From an uncultured Paenalcaligenes sp. (GTDB lineage: Bacteria > Pseudomonadota > Gammaproteobacteria > Burkholderiales > Burkholderiaceae_B): a DNA stretch of 48,793 nt. The stretch spans positions 1-48,793 of the forward strand of contig CANROS010000003.1 of assembly GCA_947632305.1 (NCBI GenBank), written 5' to 3'. Position numbers and translations under genes: made by a program. The notes under the pieces were generated by a model. That model searched no databases and had not been told where the DNA came from. It was given only the letters and a program-made list of their open reading frames with translations. The first letter of the stretch is position 1. Each line of letters begins with the position of its first letter. Positions 9,645 to 19,621 of the stretch are shown piece by piece.

Positions 9645-10706
9645 TTAATTCGCTTTTAAACGCCATCCCAAACGTTCACCTGCCGCCAAGGGTACTAAGG
9701 CGCCGGCCTTTAGGTCTAATACCTCAGGGATGCTAGCGTCCACACGCTCTAACACGACGTAATCCTCATTGACAGGCAAGTCATAAAAAGCCGGCCCATT
9801 TAAACTAGCAAAGGCTTCTAAGCGATCCAGCTTGCCGACGGCATCAAAAGCCGTAGCGTATAGCTCTAAAGCATGTAAAGCGGAATAACAGCCCGCACAG
9901 CCACAATCCATTTCTTTGCGGCCTTGAATATGAGGCGCACTATCTGTGCCTAAGAAAAAGCGTGTGCTATCACTGGTAGCGGCAGCCAATAAGGCCTGAC
10001 GATGTACCTCACGCTTTAAAATCGGCAAACAATACCAATGAGGACGCAAGCCTCCCGTAAACAGGGCATTGCGGTTATAGAGCAAGTGCTGTGGCGTAAT
10101 CGTAGCGGCGATAGGGCCTTCTGCCGTCGCGACGTAGTCAGCCCCCTCTTTGGTGGTGATGTGTTCAAACACCACTTTTAACTCTGGGAACTGTTTACGC
10201 AAAGGCAACATGACTCGATCAATAAATAGCGCCTCTCGGTCAAACACATCCACCTCTGGATCCGTGACCTCGCCATGGACCAACAAAGGCATCTGCTGCT
10301 CTTGCAACGCCTCTAGTGCCCCAGTGCAATACGTTAACAGGTCGGTTACGCCCGCATCTGAGTTAGTGGTTGCGCCCGCAGGGTACAGCTTGACCGCATG
10401 CACTACCCCTGACGCTTTGGCTTTAACAATTTCCGCAGCTGGAGTGTTATTTGTCAGGTAAAGCGTCATGAGCGGTGTAAAACGCGGTGCATTCGGCGTC
10501 TGTGCCAAGGCGGCCATAATACGCTCTTTGTACTGTATAGCTTGCTCTGTGGTCGTGACCGGCGGAGTCAAATTTGGCATAACGATGGCACGCGCAAACT
10601 GCTGCGCTGTATGAGCCACAACGGACTCCAGCATTTCGCCATCACGCAAATGCACATGCCAGTCATCAGGTCGTCGAAAACGTAATTGCTGTAGAGCCGC
10701 AGTCAT
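9645..10706 (-). CDS. pyrC: Dihydroorotase
   Basis: RRPDDWHVHLRDGEML, VMPNLTPPVTT, LFLGTDSAPH-type motif (FFLGTDSAPHIQGRKE). ATG at 10706 preceded by AGGAAT RBS; track start is 6 codons upstream. Confidence 0.94.
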   Translation of the reverse strand: MTAALQQLRFRRPDDWHVHLRDGEMLESVVAHTAQQFARAIVMPNLTPPVTTTEQAIQYKERIMAALAQTPNAPRFTPLMTLYLTNNTPAAEIVKAKASGVVHAVKLYPAGATTNSDAGVTDLLTYCTGALEALQEQQMPLLVHGEVTDPEVDVFDREALFIDRVMLPLRKQFPELKVVFEHITTKEGADYVATAEGPIAATITPQHLLYNRNALFTGGLRPHWYCLPILKREVHRQALLAAATSDSTRFFLGTDSAPHIQGRKEMDCGCAGCYSALHALELYATAFDAVGKLDRLEAFASLNGPAFYDLPVNEDYVVLERVDASIPEVLDLKAGALVPLAAGERLGWRLKAN

Positions 10707-10727
10707 AGTTATTCCTAAATCCAAATT

Positions 10728-11921
10728 TTAAGCAGTTTGCGCTAAAAAGCGCTGCGCAAGTCGTATAAACATTGCCGCCCCATGCGGAGTCACTGCATCA
10801 TTAAAGTCAAAACTAGCATTATGCAATACTCGCCCCTGCTCTGCACCTCCTTGGCCCAATCTAAAGTAAGCCCCTGGACGTTGGCGCAACATAAACGAGA
10901 AATCCTCTGCCCCCATAGAAGGTGTCAGCTCGGCATCCACCGACTCTGAGCCGAATAAATCTTGTGCAGTCTCTGCCACCAATTGAGCGTGTTCAGCCGT
11001 ATTAATGGTGGCAGGAAAAAGACGGTTGTAATTGAGTGTGATTTGCATATTAAAGGCCTGGGCCAAACCGTCACAAATTTGCTGCATACGCTGTTGAATT
11101 TTAGCTTGAACCTGCTCACAAAAAGTCCGCACTGTGCCGGATAACTGCACCTGACTCGGGATCACACTGTGAGCATGTAACTGCCCGGCTTGCATGGCTG
11201 AAACAGTCACCACACCAGATTCAAAAGGATGCACGTTACGAGAAACTATCGTTTGCAAAGCTGTGATCAGTTGAGCCGAAACCACCACTGGATCTTTAGA
11301 TAACGACGGGTGCGCACCATGCCCACCGTGGCCCGTTATCTGGACAGTAAACGTATCGGCGGCGGCCATCATAGGCCCAGGATTCACCCCTATATGACCC
11401 GGAGGTAAGCTAGGCCAATTGTGTAACGCAAAAACGGCATCACAGGGGAACCGCTCGAACAAACCGTCCTCTATCATGGCTTGAGCCCCGCCCAGACCTT
11501 CTTCGGCAGGTTGAAAAATAAAATGCACGGTGCCTGCAAACTGACGATGCTCGGCTAAATAAGCCGCTGCCATCAACAAAATAGCGGTATGGCCATCGTG
11601 CCCACACGCATGCATTTGACCTGATAACGTCGACTGATAAGGCAACTGGGTTTGTTCATGAATGGGCAAAGCATCCATATCCGCGCGCAAACCCACACAG
11701 CGCGGCCCCGGCTGAAAGCCACGCAACACCCCCACCACACCGGTACGCCCCACTCCTTGATGGACCTCTAGGCCCCAATCGGCCAAGCATTTTGCCACCA
11801 GTGCTGCCGTGCGATGTTCTTCAAAACCCAACTCGGGGTAAGCATGAATTTGCTGCCTTAAGTGCGTGATGCTAGGCTGCAAGCTGTAAAGATCTGTCAA
11901 AAGATGTTTTTGTGGCGTCAT
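10728..11921 (-). CDS. M20 family metallopeptidase / amidohydrolase (hippurate hydrolase-like)
   Basis: LRADMDALPIHE, MHACGHDGHTA, FQPAEEGLGGA, MGAEDFSFML motifs. Confidence 0.9.
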   Translation of the reverse strand: MTPQKHLLTDLYSLQPSITHLRQQIHAYPELGFEEHRTAALVAKCLADWGLEVHQGVGRTGVVGVLRGFQPGPRCVGLRADMDALPIHEQTQLPYQSTLSGQMHACGHDGHTAILLMAAAYLAEHRQFAGTVHFIFQPAEEGLGGAQAMIEDGLFERFPCDAVFALHNWPSLPPGHIGVNPGPMMAAADTFTVQITGHGGHGAHPSLSKDPVVVSAQLITALQTIVSRNVHPFESGVVTVSAMQAGQLHAHSVIPSQVQLSGTVRTFCEQVQAKIQQRMQQICDGLAQAFNMQITLNYNRLFPATINTAEHAQLVAETAQDLFGSESVDAELTPSMGAEDFSFMLRQRPGAYFRLGQGGAEQGRVLHNASFDFNDAVTPHGAAMFIRLAQRFLAQTA

Positions 11922-11981
11922 TCTTACATTTATCAGACTAAGATAGGGAAATCCTGTGCTTAGCTATTCTAAACACAGACT

Positions 11982-12005
11982 AAACATACATAGCATGATA
12001 TGTTT
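11982..12005. promoter_or_regulatory. Inverted repeat upstream of SWIB-domain gene (possible operator)
   Basis: AAACATA-N10-TATGTTT perfect 7-bp dyad in the intergenic region between divergent genes. Confidence 0.35.
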
Positions 12006-12063
12006 TATACAGGCTGGCAACTGCCTTTACTAACCTGTGCGACTTATTCAAGAGGAGCAAACC

Positions 12064-12369
12064 ATGGCTAAAGCCACTAAGACCACTGCAGCAAAGACAA
12101 CCAAAGCAACCAAAACCGCGAGCACGGCTGCTACCGGTTTCATGAAACCCATGACCCCTAGCGCAGAACTGGCTGAAATTGTGGGTAAAAAACCGCTACC
12201 ACGCACTGAAGTAACAAAAAAGATGTGGGAATACATTAAAAAGCATGATTTACAGGCTCCTGAAAATCGCCGTAATATCAATGCAGACGCCAAGCTCAAA
12301 CCCATCTTCGGTAAAGAGCAGATCAGCATGTTTGAACTCAGCAAATGTTTGAATGCTCACCTAAGCTAA
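12064..12369 (+). CDS. SWIB/MDM2-domain protein with K/T/A-rich N-terminal tail
   Basis: MAKATKTTAAKTTKATKTASTAATG tail then LAEIVGKKPLPRTEVTKKMWEYIKKHDLQAPENRRNINADAKLKPIFGKEQISMFELSKCL, characteristic SWIB fold sequence. ATG at 12064 has AGAGGAGC RBS. Confidence 0.9.
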   Translation: MAKATKTTAAKTTKATKTASTAATGFMKPMTPSAELAEIVGKKPLPRTEVTKKMWEYIKKHDLQAPENRRNINADAKLKPIFGKEQISMFELSKCLNAHLS

Positions 12370-12393
12370 ATCCTTAATTTGCACTACACTTAG

Positions 12394-12421
12394 CGACTGC
12401 CTCTGCAGTCGCTTTTGTCTT
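12394..12421 (+). terminator. Rho-independent terminator after SWIB-domain gene
   Basis: GCGACTGC-CTCT-GCAGTCGC followed by TTTTGTCTTT. Confidence 0.75.
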
Positions 12422-12436
12422 TACACATCCATCCCT

Positions 12437-13225
12437 ATGATAAATGCTAAACAGTCTATAGACGTATTTTGGAATCAGTCCACCAAAACGCTTGAATACC
12501 AATGGGTTGGCACCCAAGACCCAACGGCACCCATCATGGTTTTTTTACATGAGGGCCTAGGAGCCTTATCCCACTGGCAACACTGGCCTCATCAGCTTTG
12601 CACTCACTTGGGTTACCGTGGCTTGGTGTATTCACGTTATGCTTATGGTTTTAGTACACCTAGGCCCGCCTCTGACATCTGGCAAAGTGACTATTTACAC
12701 ATCGAAGCCCAACACGCTTTACCCGCCTTATTGCAGGCCTTAGAGATCAATGAGCCTGTCACTTTGTTTGGTCACAGTGATGGCGCCAGCATTGCCTTGC
12801 TGTATGCCGCCATGCCTCAGAATCTCGCCCAACAAATCATCGTTTTAGCCCCCCATATCTATATGGAGCCTATGACGCTAGAAGGCGTAAAACAGGCTAT
12901 TTATTGGTATGAAAACGGCGACCTAAAACAGCGCTTAAAACACTACCATGCGGATCCGGATTCTGCGTTTTGGGGTTGGGGGCGTGTCTGGAGTGACGAG
13001 CACTATTTAAAGCACTGGAATATTGAAAAAGAGGTAGCACATATCCGCTGCCCCCTATTAGCCATTCAGGGCACCGACGATGAGTATGCGTCTTTAGAAC
13101 AAATTTACGATATTCAACGTCTAGCCCCTCAAACTCAGCTCTGCATTTTAGAACACTGCCGCCACTCGCCTCATATAGATATGCCTGAGCGTGTCATCGA
13201 AGCCGTAGAACAGTTTCTAAAATAA
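12437..13225 (+). CDS. Alpha/beta hydrolase
   Basis: VFLHEGLGALSHW oxyanion region, LFGHSDGASIALLYA nucleophile elbow, catalytic-type D (GTDDEY) and H (CRHSPH). Confidence 0.88.
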   Translation: MINAKQSIDVFWNQSTKTLEYQWVGTQDPTAPIMVFLHEGLGALSHWQHWPHQLCTHLGYRGLVYSRYAYGFSTPRPASDIWQSDYLHIEAQHALPALLQALEINEPVTLFGHSDGASIALLYAAMPQNLAQQIIVLAPHIYMEPMTLEGVKQAIYWYENGDLKQRLKHYHADPDSAFWGWGRVWSDEHYLKHWNIEKEVAHIRCPLLAIQGTDDEYASLEQIYDIQRLAPQTQLCILEHCRHSPHIDMPERVIEAVEQFLK

Positions 13226-13231
13226 TATGGC

Positions 13232-14233
13232 CTAAGCCTCAAAGGCAGCGGCGGCCCGGCCTATACGATCATTGACCGCTTCCCACAATACAGTCTGAGG
13301 CGGTCGTTCTAGATAAATAGCGCTATAGCCTTGATCGTCCAACTGACGCAACATGGCATAGAGCTGGCTCGCATAATGTGCGGCGTCATTGGGCACCAAA
13401 TAAATATGAGCAGAAGTCTTGATGGACTTGTCAAAGACCACCGCCACAGCCTTCGCGTCCTCTAGGGCTGTGATCTCTGTGGCGCTCTTTAGATAAAGCG
13501 GAGTGCGTGGCGCATAATGCGCCTTCAAAGAACCGGATACCCTAGGAGCCTTGGCACTGGGTTCAGCTTGCTGCCCTAAAGTGCTCCCTACTACCTCTGC
13601 AATTTGTTCTGCCGTAATATGACCTGGGCGCAATACCACAGGCGCGACCCCTTGGCCCAGACGGGAGACATCTACAATAGTAGACTCGATGCCTACCTCG
13701 GCATTGCCCCCAGACAAAATATACAATTCGTCTGAGCCTAGATCTGGAAACTCGTCTCGTACATGCTGCGCCTGCGTAGGAGAAACCTGCCCAAATCGAT
13801 TGGCAGATGGAGCGGCTACCCCAGCGGGTTGCCCCTCGCCTTTAATTTGAGCAAAACGGCTGAGTAAAGCCTGAGCCACCGGATGCGAAGGACAGCGTAC
13901 ACCTATGGTGTCCTGCCCGCCTGAAACGGCAGCCGAAGCTTGAGCGGCCCGCGGTAAAATCAAGGTCAACGGGCCAGGCCAAAAAGCATCCATGAGCTGC
14001 TGAGCAGCCAAGGGAATCTCGGCCACCCAATGCTTTAGCTCGGCTTGATCTGCCACATGCACAATAATGGGGTGATTCGCTGGCCGTCCTTTAGTTTGAT
14101 AAATAGCAGCCAGTGCCTCTGGATTAGAAGCATCTGCCCCTAATCCATACACCGTTTCTGTAGGAAAAGCCACTAACTGCCCTTGGGCTAAACGGTGTGC
14201 GGCCTCATTAATGTGCGCAGCCAAATCACTCAT
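13232..14233 (-). CDS. L-threonylcarbamoyladenylate synthase (Sua5/YrdC/TsaC), long form
   Basis: GQLVAFPTETVYGLGADA, KGRPANHPIIVHV, FWPGPLTLIL, CPSHPVAQAL, SANRFGQVSPT, and C-terminal Sua5 domain. Start chosen at second Met (14233), overlapping purK stop. Confidence 0.92.
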   Translation of the reverse strand: MSDLAAHINEAAHRLAQGQLVAFPTETVYGLGADASNPEALAAIYQTKGRPANHPIIVHVADQAELKHWVAEIPLAAQQLMDAFWPGPLTLILPRAAQASAAVSGGQDTIGVRCPSHPVAQALLSRFAQIKGEGQPAGVAAPSANRFGQVSPTQAQHVRDEFPDLGSDELYILSGGNAEVGIESTIVDVSRLGQGVAPVVLRPGHITAEQIAEVVGSTLGQQAEPSAKAPRVSGSLKAHYAPRTPLYLKSATEITALEDAKAVAVVFDKSIKTSAHIYLVPNDAAHYASQLYAMLRQLDDQGYSAIYLERPPQTVLWEAVNDRIGRAAAAFEA

Positions 14234-15392
14234 ACCAATCAAATCCTAAAATACGAGCCACCTGTAACGCTTTGGCTTGTAAAGCCGCCTCATCAGCCGC
14301 TAACAAAGTCACATGCCCCATTTTGCGTGCTTTACGAGCTTCGGCTTTACCATACAGATGCAAAAATACCCCTGGAAGCGCCACAACACTGGGCCAATCA
14401 GGTTCGGCATAGTTATTCTGCTCGTCAAACCACAAATCACCCAACACGTTGAACATTTTAGCTGGTTGAATGTCGGTGCTAGACCCCAAGGGCAAACCTG
14501 TCATCACCCGAACCTGCTGTTCAAACTGGCTGCTATAACAGGCCTCAATACTAAAATGACCACTATTGTGGGGGCGAGGAGCGATCTCATTGGCTAATAA
14601 AGAGCCATCAGCCAAGATAAAGAACTCAACGCACAATACACCGTAATAATCTAACTCTGAGGCAATGGCGACTGCGGCCGCTTGGGCTTGTTGGTAATAA
14701 GGCGCGGCACACTCTGTGGCTACAGTCGATACCGCTAAAATACCATCACGGTGATAGTTATGAGACGGCGTATAAATAGCCGTTTTCCCATCTAAGCCTC
14801 GCGCCACTACAACGGAAATCTCATCCACCAGCGGCTGCAAAGACTCCAATACACAAGCAACTTGGCCAAAATCCTCAAAAGCCTGCAAAGCCTCTTGTTT
14901 GGTTTGTACCCGCGCTTGTCCCTTGCCATCGTAACCAAAGCGTGCCGCTTTCAAAATACCGGGAAACAAAGCTTCGTCTGCTTGGTCTAGGTCTGCAGCA
15001 GACAACACAGCACAATATGGCGCAATAGGCACCCCTGCTTGCTGGATGAACTGTTTTTCACTAATACGGTCTTGCACAATAGCTACCGCGGCGCCACTGG
15101 GCGTCACACGACAATGCTGAGCCAACTGGGTCAGACTTTGCGCAGGTACATTTTCGAATTCAGTAGTAATAGCGGAACAAAGTTGGGCAAGCTCGGACAA
15201 GGCTTGGCTATCGTCGTAAGCGGCACAAATGTGTTTATCTGCAACCACCCCAGCAGGGCTAGACGGGTCTGGGTCCAACACCGCCACTTTATAACCGAGG
15301 CGATGCGCACTATAACAAAACATGCGGGCCAGTTGACCACCGCCCACCATGCCTAGCCACTGTCCTGGCAAAAAAGTATCAAAGGTAGACAT
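14226..15392 (-). CDS. purK: 5-(carboxyamino)imidazole ribonucleotide synthase
   Basis: ATP-grasp PurK: GMVGGGQLARMF, LDPDPSSPAGVVAD, EIAPRPHNSGHFSIEACYSSQFEQ. Confidence 0.95.
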   Translation of the reverse strand: MSTFDTFLPGQWLGMVGGGQLARMFCYSAHRLGYKVAVLDPDPSSPAGVVADKHICAAYDDSQALSELAQLCSAITTEFENVPAQSLTQLAQHCRVTPSGAAVAIVQDRISEKQFIQQAGVPIAPYCAVLSAADLDQADEALFPGILKAARFGYDGKGQARVQTKQEALQAFEDFGQVACVLESLQPLVDEISVVVARGLDGKTAIYTPSHNYHRDGILAVSTVATECAAPYYQQAQAAAVAIASELDYYGVLCVEFFILADGSLLANEIAPRPHNSGHFSIEACYSSQFEQQVRVMTGLPLGSSTDIQPAKMFNVLGDLWFDEQNNYAEPDWPSVVALPGVFLHLYGKAEARKARKMGHVTLLAADEAALQAKALQVARILGFDWYE

Positions 15393-15895
15393 CAGTTTGA
15401 CTCGCCTACGGCAGGTAAAGACATCGCTCGAGCCGCTTCGGTTTGCTTAGCACGAAACTCAATCAATTTTTGCTTGAGTTCGGGATTGTGAACTGCCATC
15501 GTGGCAATCAGATGCAAGGCAGCATTTGCAGCGCCGGCCTCGCCAATCGCAAAGGTGGCTACGGGTACCCCTTTGGGCATTTGAACGATAGACAACAAAG
15601 AGTCTTCCCCCTTGAGGTACCGTGAAGGCACTGGCACCCCAAAAACCGGCACTTCAGTTAAAGCGGCCAGCATACCGGGCAAATGGGCGGCCCCACCTGC
15701 TCCGGCGATAATACCGTAGTACCCCGCCGCGCTAGCTTGGGCGCCATACTCTACCATATCCTGCGGCATACGATGCGCCGATACGACTTTGGCCTCGAAG
15801 GGCACCCCAAAATCGGTCAAGATTTGTGCCGCTTGTTGCATTACGGGCCAATCTGAGGATGACCCCATGACCAAGCCTACTTTGATTTCTGACAT
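15392..15895 (-). CDS. purE: 5-(carboxyamino)imidazole ribonucleotide mutase
   Basis: [41 protein letters not shown]. Confidence 0.96.
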   Translation of the reverse strand: MSEIKVGLVMGSSSDWPVMQQAAQILTDFGVPFEAKVVSAHRMPQDMVEYGAQASAAGYYGIIAGAGGAAHLPGMLAALTEVPVFGVPVPSRYLKGEDSLLSIVQMPKGVPVATFAIGEAGAANAALHLIATMAVHNPELKQKLIEFRAKQTEAARAMSLPAVGESN

Positions 15896-15900
15896 AACAC

Positions 15901-16779
15901 TTAGGCTCCTAAACGTTTCACCGCATCCGCATATTTAGCCGCAGTCTGATCAATAACGTCTTGAGGCAAACGGGGCGCAGGGGCTGTTTTATCCCAATCT
16001 TGGGTTTCAAGCCAATCACGTAAAAACTGCTTATCAAATGAAGGCGGGTTGCTGCCTACCACATAGGTATCTTCATCCCAAAAACGTGAAGAATCTGGCG
16101 TTAAGACCTCGTCCATCAAATGCAACACACCGTTTTCATCTAGACCAAATTCAAATTTAGTGTCAGCAATAATAATGCCCTTGGTGGCGGCATAATCTGC
16201 AGCGGCTTGGTAAAGTGCCAACGTGGTAGCGCGCAACTGCTCGGCCAGCTCAGGACCTAGCTCGGCAACTACATAATCAAAACTCACGTTTTCATCATGG
16301 GCCCCTACCTCGGCTTTAGCTGCTGGAGTAAAAATGGGTTGCTCTAGCTTTTGTGCTTGTTGCAAGCCGGCAGGAAGCTCAATACCACAGATGCTGCCAG
16401 TTGCTTTGTACTCGGTCCAACCAGAACCCACTACATAACCGCGAGCCACACACTCGACCATAATCGGCTTTAAGCGTTTCACCACCATAGAACGGTCTTT
16501 AACTAAAGCCTGCTCTTCGGTAGTTACCACCGACAGCGGGTCTACATGGGTAGAATGATTAGGCACAATGTGCGCTAATTTTTCTAACCAAAACTCTGTT
16601 AGTGTGGTTAAAACGGCGCCTTTACCCGGGATAGGATCTTCTAAAATCACATCAAAAGCAGAAAGGCGGTCTGAAGCCACAATTAACAATTTGTCGTCGC
16701 CGACGGCATACATGTCGCGTACTTTACCGCGCCCAAGTAAAGGCAACGATTGCAGCGTGCTTTGGTAGAGAGCTTGCAC
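15901..16779 (-). CDS. purC: Phosphoribosylaminoimidazole-succinocarboxamide synthase
   Basis: [62 protein letters not shown]. Start assigned to GTG at 16779; track ORF extends upstream through a terminator-like hairpin. Confidence 0.93.
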   Translation of the reverse strand: MQALYQSTLQSLPLLGRGKVRDMYAVGDDKLLIVASDRLSAFDVILEDPIPGKGAVLTTLTEFWLEKLAHIVPNHSTHVDPLSVVTTEEQALVKDRSMVVKRLKPIMVECVARGYVVGSGWTEYKATGSICGIELPAGLQQAQKLEQPIFTPAAKAEVGAHDENVSFDYVVAELGPELAEQLRATTLALYQAAADYAATKGIIIADTKFEFGLDENGVLHLMDEVLTPDSSRFWDEDTYVVGSNPPSFDKQFLRDWLETQDWDKTAPAPRLPQDVIDQTAAKYADAVKRLGA

Positions 16780-16800
16780 GATATATCCTATAAAACAAAG

Positions 16801-16822
16801 GGCGGTGAAAACACCGCCACAC
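16801..16822 (-). terminator. Hairpin between fba and purC (terminator/attenuator candidate)
   Basis: Minus strand GGCGGTG-TTTT-CACCGCC followed by CTTTGTTTT. Confidence 0.55.
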
Positions 16823-16834
16823 ATATGAAAAATA

Positions 16835-17899
16835 TTATTTGATATGCTGAGCCAAAGCGCCTGAAGCGTATTTAGCTGCCATTTCGTCTAAAGGAATGGC
16901 TTTGATTTTAGACGCATTGCCTGCGGTGCCAAACTGCTGGTAACGCGCCACACAAATGGCTTTAGCTGCCTCGCGAGACGGTTTCAAAAACTCTCGTGGG
17001 TCAAATTTACTGGGGTTTTCAAACAAGAAGCGACGTACCGCAGCGGTCATAGCCAAACGGATATCAGTGTCGATGTTGACTTTAACCACACCGTATTTAA
17101 TGGCTTCTTGGATTTCAGCCACAGGCACGCCATAGGTTTCTTTCATGTCACCACCAAACTCACGGATTTCGGCCAAGAGCTCTTGGGGCACACTGGAGCT
17201 ACCGTGCATAACCAAGTGGGTATTAGGCAAACGAGCATGAATTTCTTTCACGCGCTCGATGGACAGAATATCGCCAGTTGGTTCACGCGTAAATTTGTAT
17301 GCGCCATGACTGGTACCAATGGCAATAGCCAAAGCATCTACCTGAGTACGTCGTACAAACTCAGCGGCCTCTTCGGGGCTGGTAAGTAGCTGATCCATGG
17401 TGAGGGTACCCTCAAAACCATGACCGTCTTCTTTGTCGCCTTGCATGGTTTCCAAAGAACCCAAGCAGCCCAGCTCGCCCTCTACACTGACCCCTAGCTT
17501 GTGAGCCATTTCGACAACCTGACGAGTGACATTGACGTTGTATTCAAAGTCAGCAACCGTTTTACCGTCCTCTTGTAAGGAACCATCCATCATGACGCTA
17601 CTAAAACCTAAATCAATGGCTCCTTGGCAAACAGCAGGAGATTGACCGTGGTCTTGGTGCATCACTACAGGAATGTGAGGGTACGTTTCTACAGCCGCTT
17701 CGATCAGATGTTTTAGGAAAGCTTCGCCCGCATATTTACGCGCACCTGCTGAAGCTTGCATGATGACAGGACTGTCTGTCTCATGGGCGGCTTCCATAAT
17801 GGCCTGAACCTGCTCTAGGTTGTTAACGTTAAAAGCCGGAATGCCGTAACCATTTTCAGCTGCATGATCCAGCAACTGACGCATGGAGACCAATGCCAT
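16835..17899 (-). CDS. fba: Class II fructose-bisphosphate aldolase
   Basis: [53 protein letters not shown]. Confidence 0.96.
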   Translation of the reverse strand: MALVSMRQLLDHAAENGYGIPAFNVNNLEQVQAIMEAAHETDSPVIMQASAGARKYAGEAFLKHLIEAAVETYPHIPVVMHQDHGQSPAVCQGAIDLGFSSVMMDGSLQEDGKTVADFEYNVNVTRQVVEMAHKLGVSVEGELGCLGSLETMQGDKEDGHGFEGTLTMDQLLTSPEEAAEFVRRTQVDALAIAIGTSHGAYKFTREPTGDILSIERVKEIHARLPNTHLVMHGSSSVPQELLAEIREFGGDMKETYGVPVAEIQEAIKYGVVKVNIDTDIRLAMTAAVRRFLFENPSKFDPREFLKPSREAAKAICVARYQQFGTAGNASKIKAIPLDEMAAKYASGALAQHIK

Positions 17900-17977
17900 G
17901 GTGAATTCTCCTAGAAAACAAATAATGAATAGGTAATTTTAAGGTGGAATGAAGTTTTTTGCTTGTGTAGTTTGTGT

Positions 17978-18601
17978 TTAAGCACTACGACGTGCCGACT
18001 TTGGTCGGAAAGATGCAACAACGTGTTCATGCGTCTCTGCGTACGGGCCACCGATCAAATCAATGCAATAAGGCACAGCAGCAAAAATACCTGGGACTAC
18101 AGTTTTACCCTCTTTGTCTTTCAGACCTTCTAGAGTCTCAGCGATCGCTTTGGGCTGCCCGGGTAAATTAATAATTAACGCCGCTTGATCCTCTGTTTCG
18201 CGGATGACGGCGACCTGACGTGACAAGATGGCAGTGGGCACAAACTGCAGGCTGATTTGACGCATTTGTTCGCCAAAGCCTGGCATGATTTTGGTTGCTA
18301 CGGTTAGAGTGGCTTCTGGCGTGACATCACGTCGCGCAGGACCTGTGCCGCCCGTAGTCAAAACCAAATCACAACCGAGCTCATCCACCAGCTCGATCAA
18401 AGCAGCAGAAATCAGGCTGGGCTCGTCAGCGACTAGGCGTGTCACATATTGCGATGGTTGCACCAAAGCCTGATCCAGCCATGTCTGCAAGGCAGGAATG
18501 CCTTGGTCTTCGTAACCGCCTGAAGAAGCGCGATCGGACACAGACACCAGCCCTATTAAAAGCTGATCGGGGTGCTGACGGACTAAACGCGTAGAACTCA
18601 T
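17978..18601 (-). CDS. mog: Molybdopterin adenylyltransferase / MoaB-Mog family
   Basis: IGLVSVSDRASSGGYEDQGIPAL, LVLTTGGTGPARRDVTPEAT, INLPGQPKAIAE. Confidence 0.9.
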   Translation of the reverse strand: MSSTRLVRQHPDQLLIGLVSVSDRASSGGYEDQGIPALQTWLDQALVQPSQYVTRLVADEPSLISAALIELVDELGCDLVLTTGGTGPARRDVTPEATLTVATKIMPGFGEQMRQISLQFVPTAILSRQVAVIRETEDQAALIINLPGQPKAIAETLEGLKDKEGKTVVPGIFAAVPYCIDLIGGPYAETHEHVVASFRPKSARRSA

Positions 18602-18655
18602 AATATCCCTAAATACAAAAACAGATAACTATAAACCTGAGCCTCTATTCTACAC

Positions 18656-18684
18656 CGTAGGAGCAGGCTATGCCTGCGATAAAC
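18656..18684. repeat. REP-like palindromic element (single copy in window)
   Basis: CCGTAGGAGCAGGCTATGCCTGCGATAAA with GCAGGC-TAT-GCCTGC stem; resembles the GTAGGAGCxxGCTxxxxxxGCGAT REP consensus known in pseudomonads. Confidence 0.55.
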
Positions 18685-18772
18685 AAGGATCAGGGCCTTG
18701 AGACAGAGGCGGTTTGGTCAGCCATGCTATTCTTTAGGGCGGTAAAATACTAATTATTTTTGTAGGGCATGT

Positions 18773-19621
18773 ATGCAAAACAACTTATTTTGGGTGGGTG
18801 CGGGGGACTTAGCCCAACGCTGCGTAAGCGGTCTAGATCGTTCAGCTTGGCACTGTACCGCCTTAAAACGCCACTGCCCCACTGACTCAGTCTTTGATCA
18901 AATCGTTCTCGCTGATGTCACGCTAGCAGAGAGCTTACAAAACCTGCCCCAAGCCAGTCACATAATTTATAGTGTGACTCCTAGCGAGCGCTCCCCTGAT
19001 GCCTACCAAGCCGTTTACGACTCTGGCCTTAAGCATCTACTGGCCTCCTTAGACCTAAATGCCCTACAGCGCTTTGTCTTTATTTCATCCACCTCTGTCT
19101 ATGGACCTGATCCAGTTCCTCAAGACGAAAACTCTATGCTCAAGCCTACCAGCTTCTCTGGCCAGACCCTTCATGCAGCAGAAAAATTCTTACAACAAGA
19201 ATTGAAAGACAAACTCACCGTCATCCGTTTTAGTGGCTTATACGGCCCTGGCCGACAACGTATTTTTAATAGCTTGCGCCAACAAAGCCTAAGCATTAAT
19301 CCAGCCATGGATAACTACGCGAACCGTATTCATAGTGATGATGCGGCCCGTGTCTGTGCGCATGTATTACATCACGCTCAGCCCCATTCCTGTTATGTGG
19401 CAACCGACAGCACCCCTTTACCACTGCGCCAACTTTACAGTCATCTTAGTCAACGCCTTAAAGTACCCGCCCCCCGCTTTGATGCTCAGCAAGCCTACGA
19501 GTCCAAACACTTTAGTAATCAGCGGTTATTGAATAGCGGCTTTGATTTCCTCTACCCCAGCACCCTTCAAGGGTATGATCTTTTGCTCGATTCCTTAGCC
19601 TCTATCACCCATGAAAGCTAA
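18773..19621 (+). CDS. NAD-dependent epimerase/dehydratase-like (extended SDR) protein
   Basis: LFWVGAGDLAQRC cofactor motif, FVFISSTSVYGPDP, VIRFSGLYGPGR. Confidence 0.85.
   Translation: MQNNLFWVGAGDLAQRCVSGLDRSAWHCTALKRHCPTDSVFDQIVLADVTLAESLQNLPQASHIIYSVTPSERSPDAYQAVYDSGLKHLLASLDLNALQRFVFISSTSVYGPDPVPQDENSMLKPTSFSGQTLHAAEKFLQQELKDKLTVIRFSGLYGPGRQRIFNSLRQQSLSINPAMDNYANRIHSDDAARVCAHVLHHAQPHSCYVATDSTPLPLRQLYSHLSQRLKVPAPRFDAQQAYESKHFSNQRLLNSGFDFLYPSTLQGYDLLLDSLASITHES

Noticed and set aside
18764-18776. TGTAGGGCATGT shared by the starts of the epimerase gene (18773) and corC (46278)
   Set aside because: Only 12 nt, both at translation starts; best explained by chance around RBS/ATG, not a repeat family.
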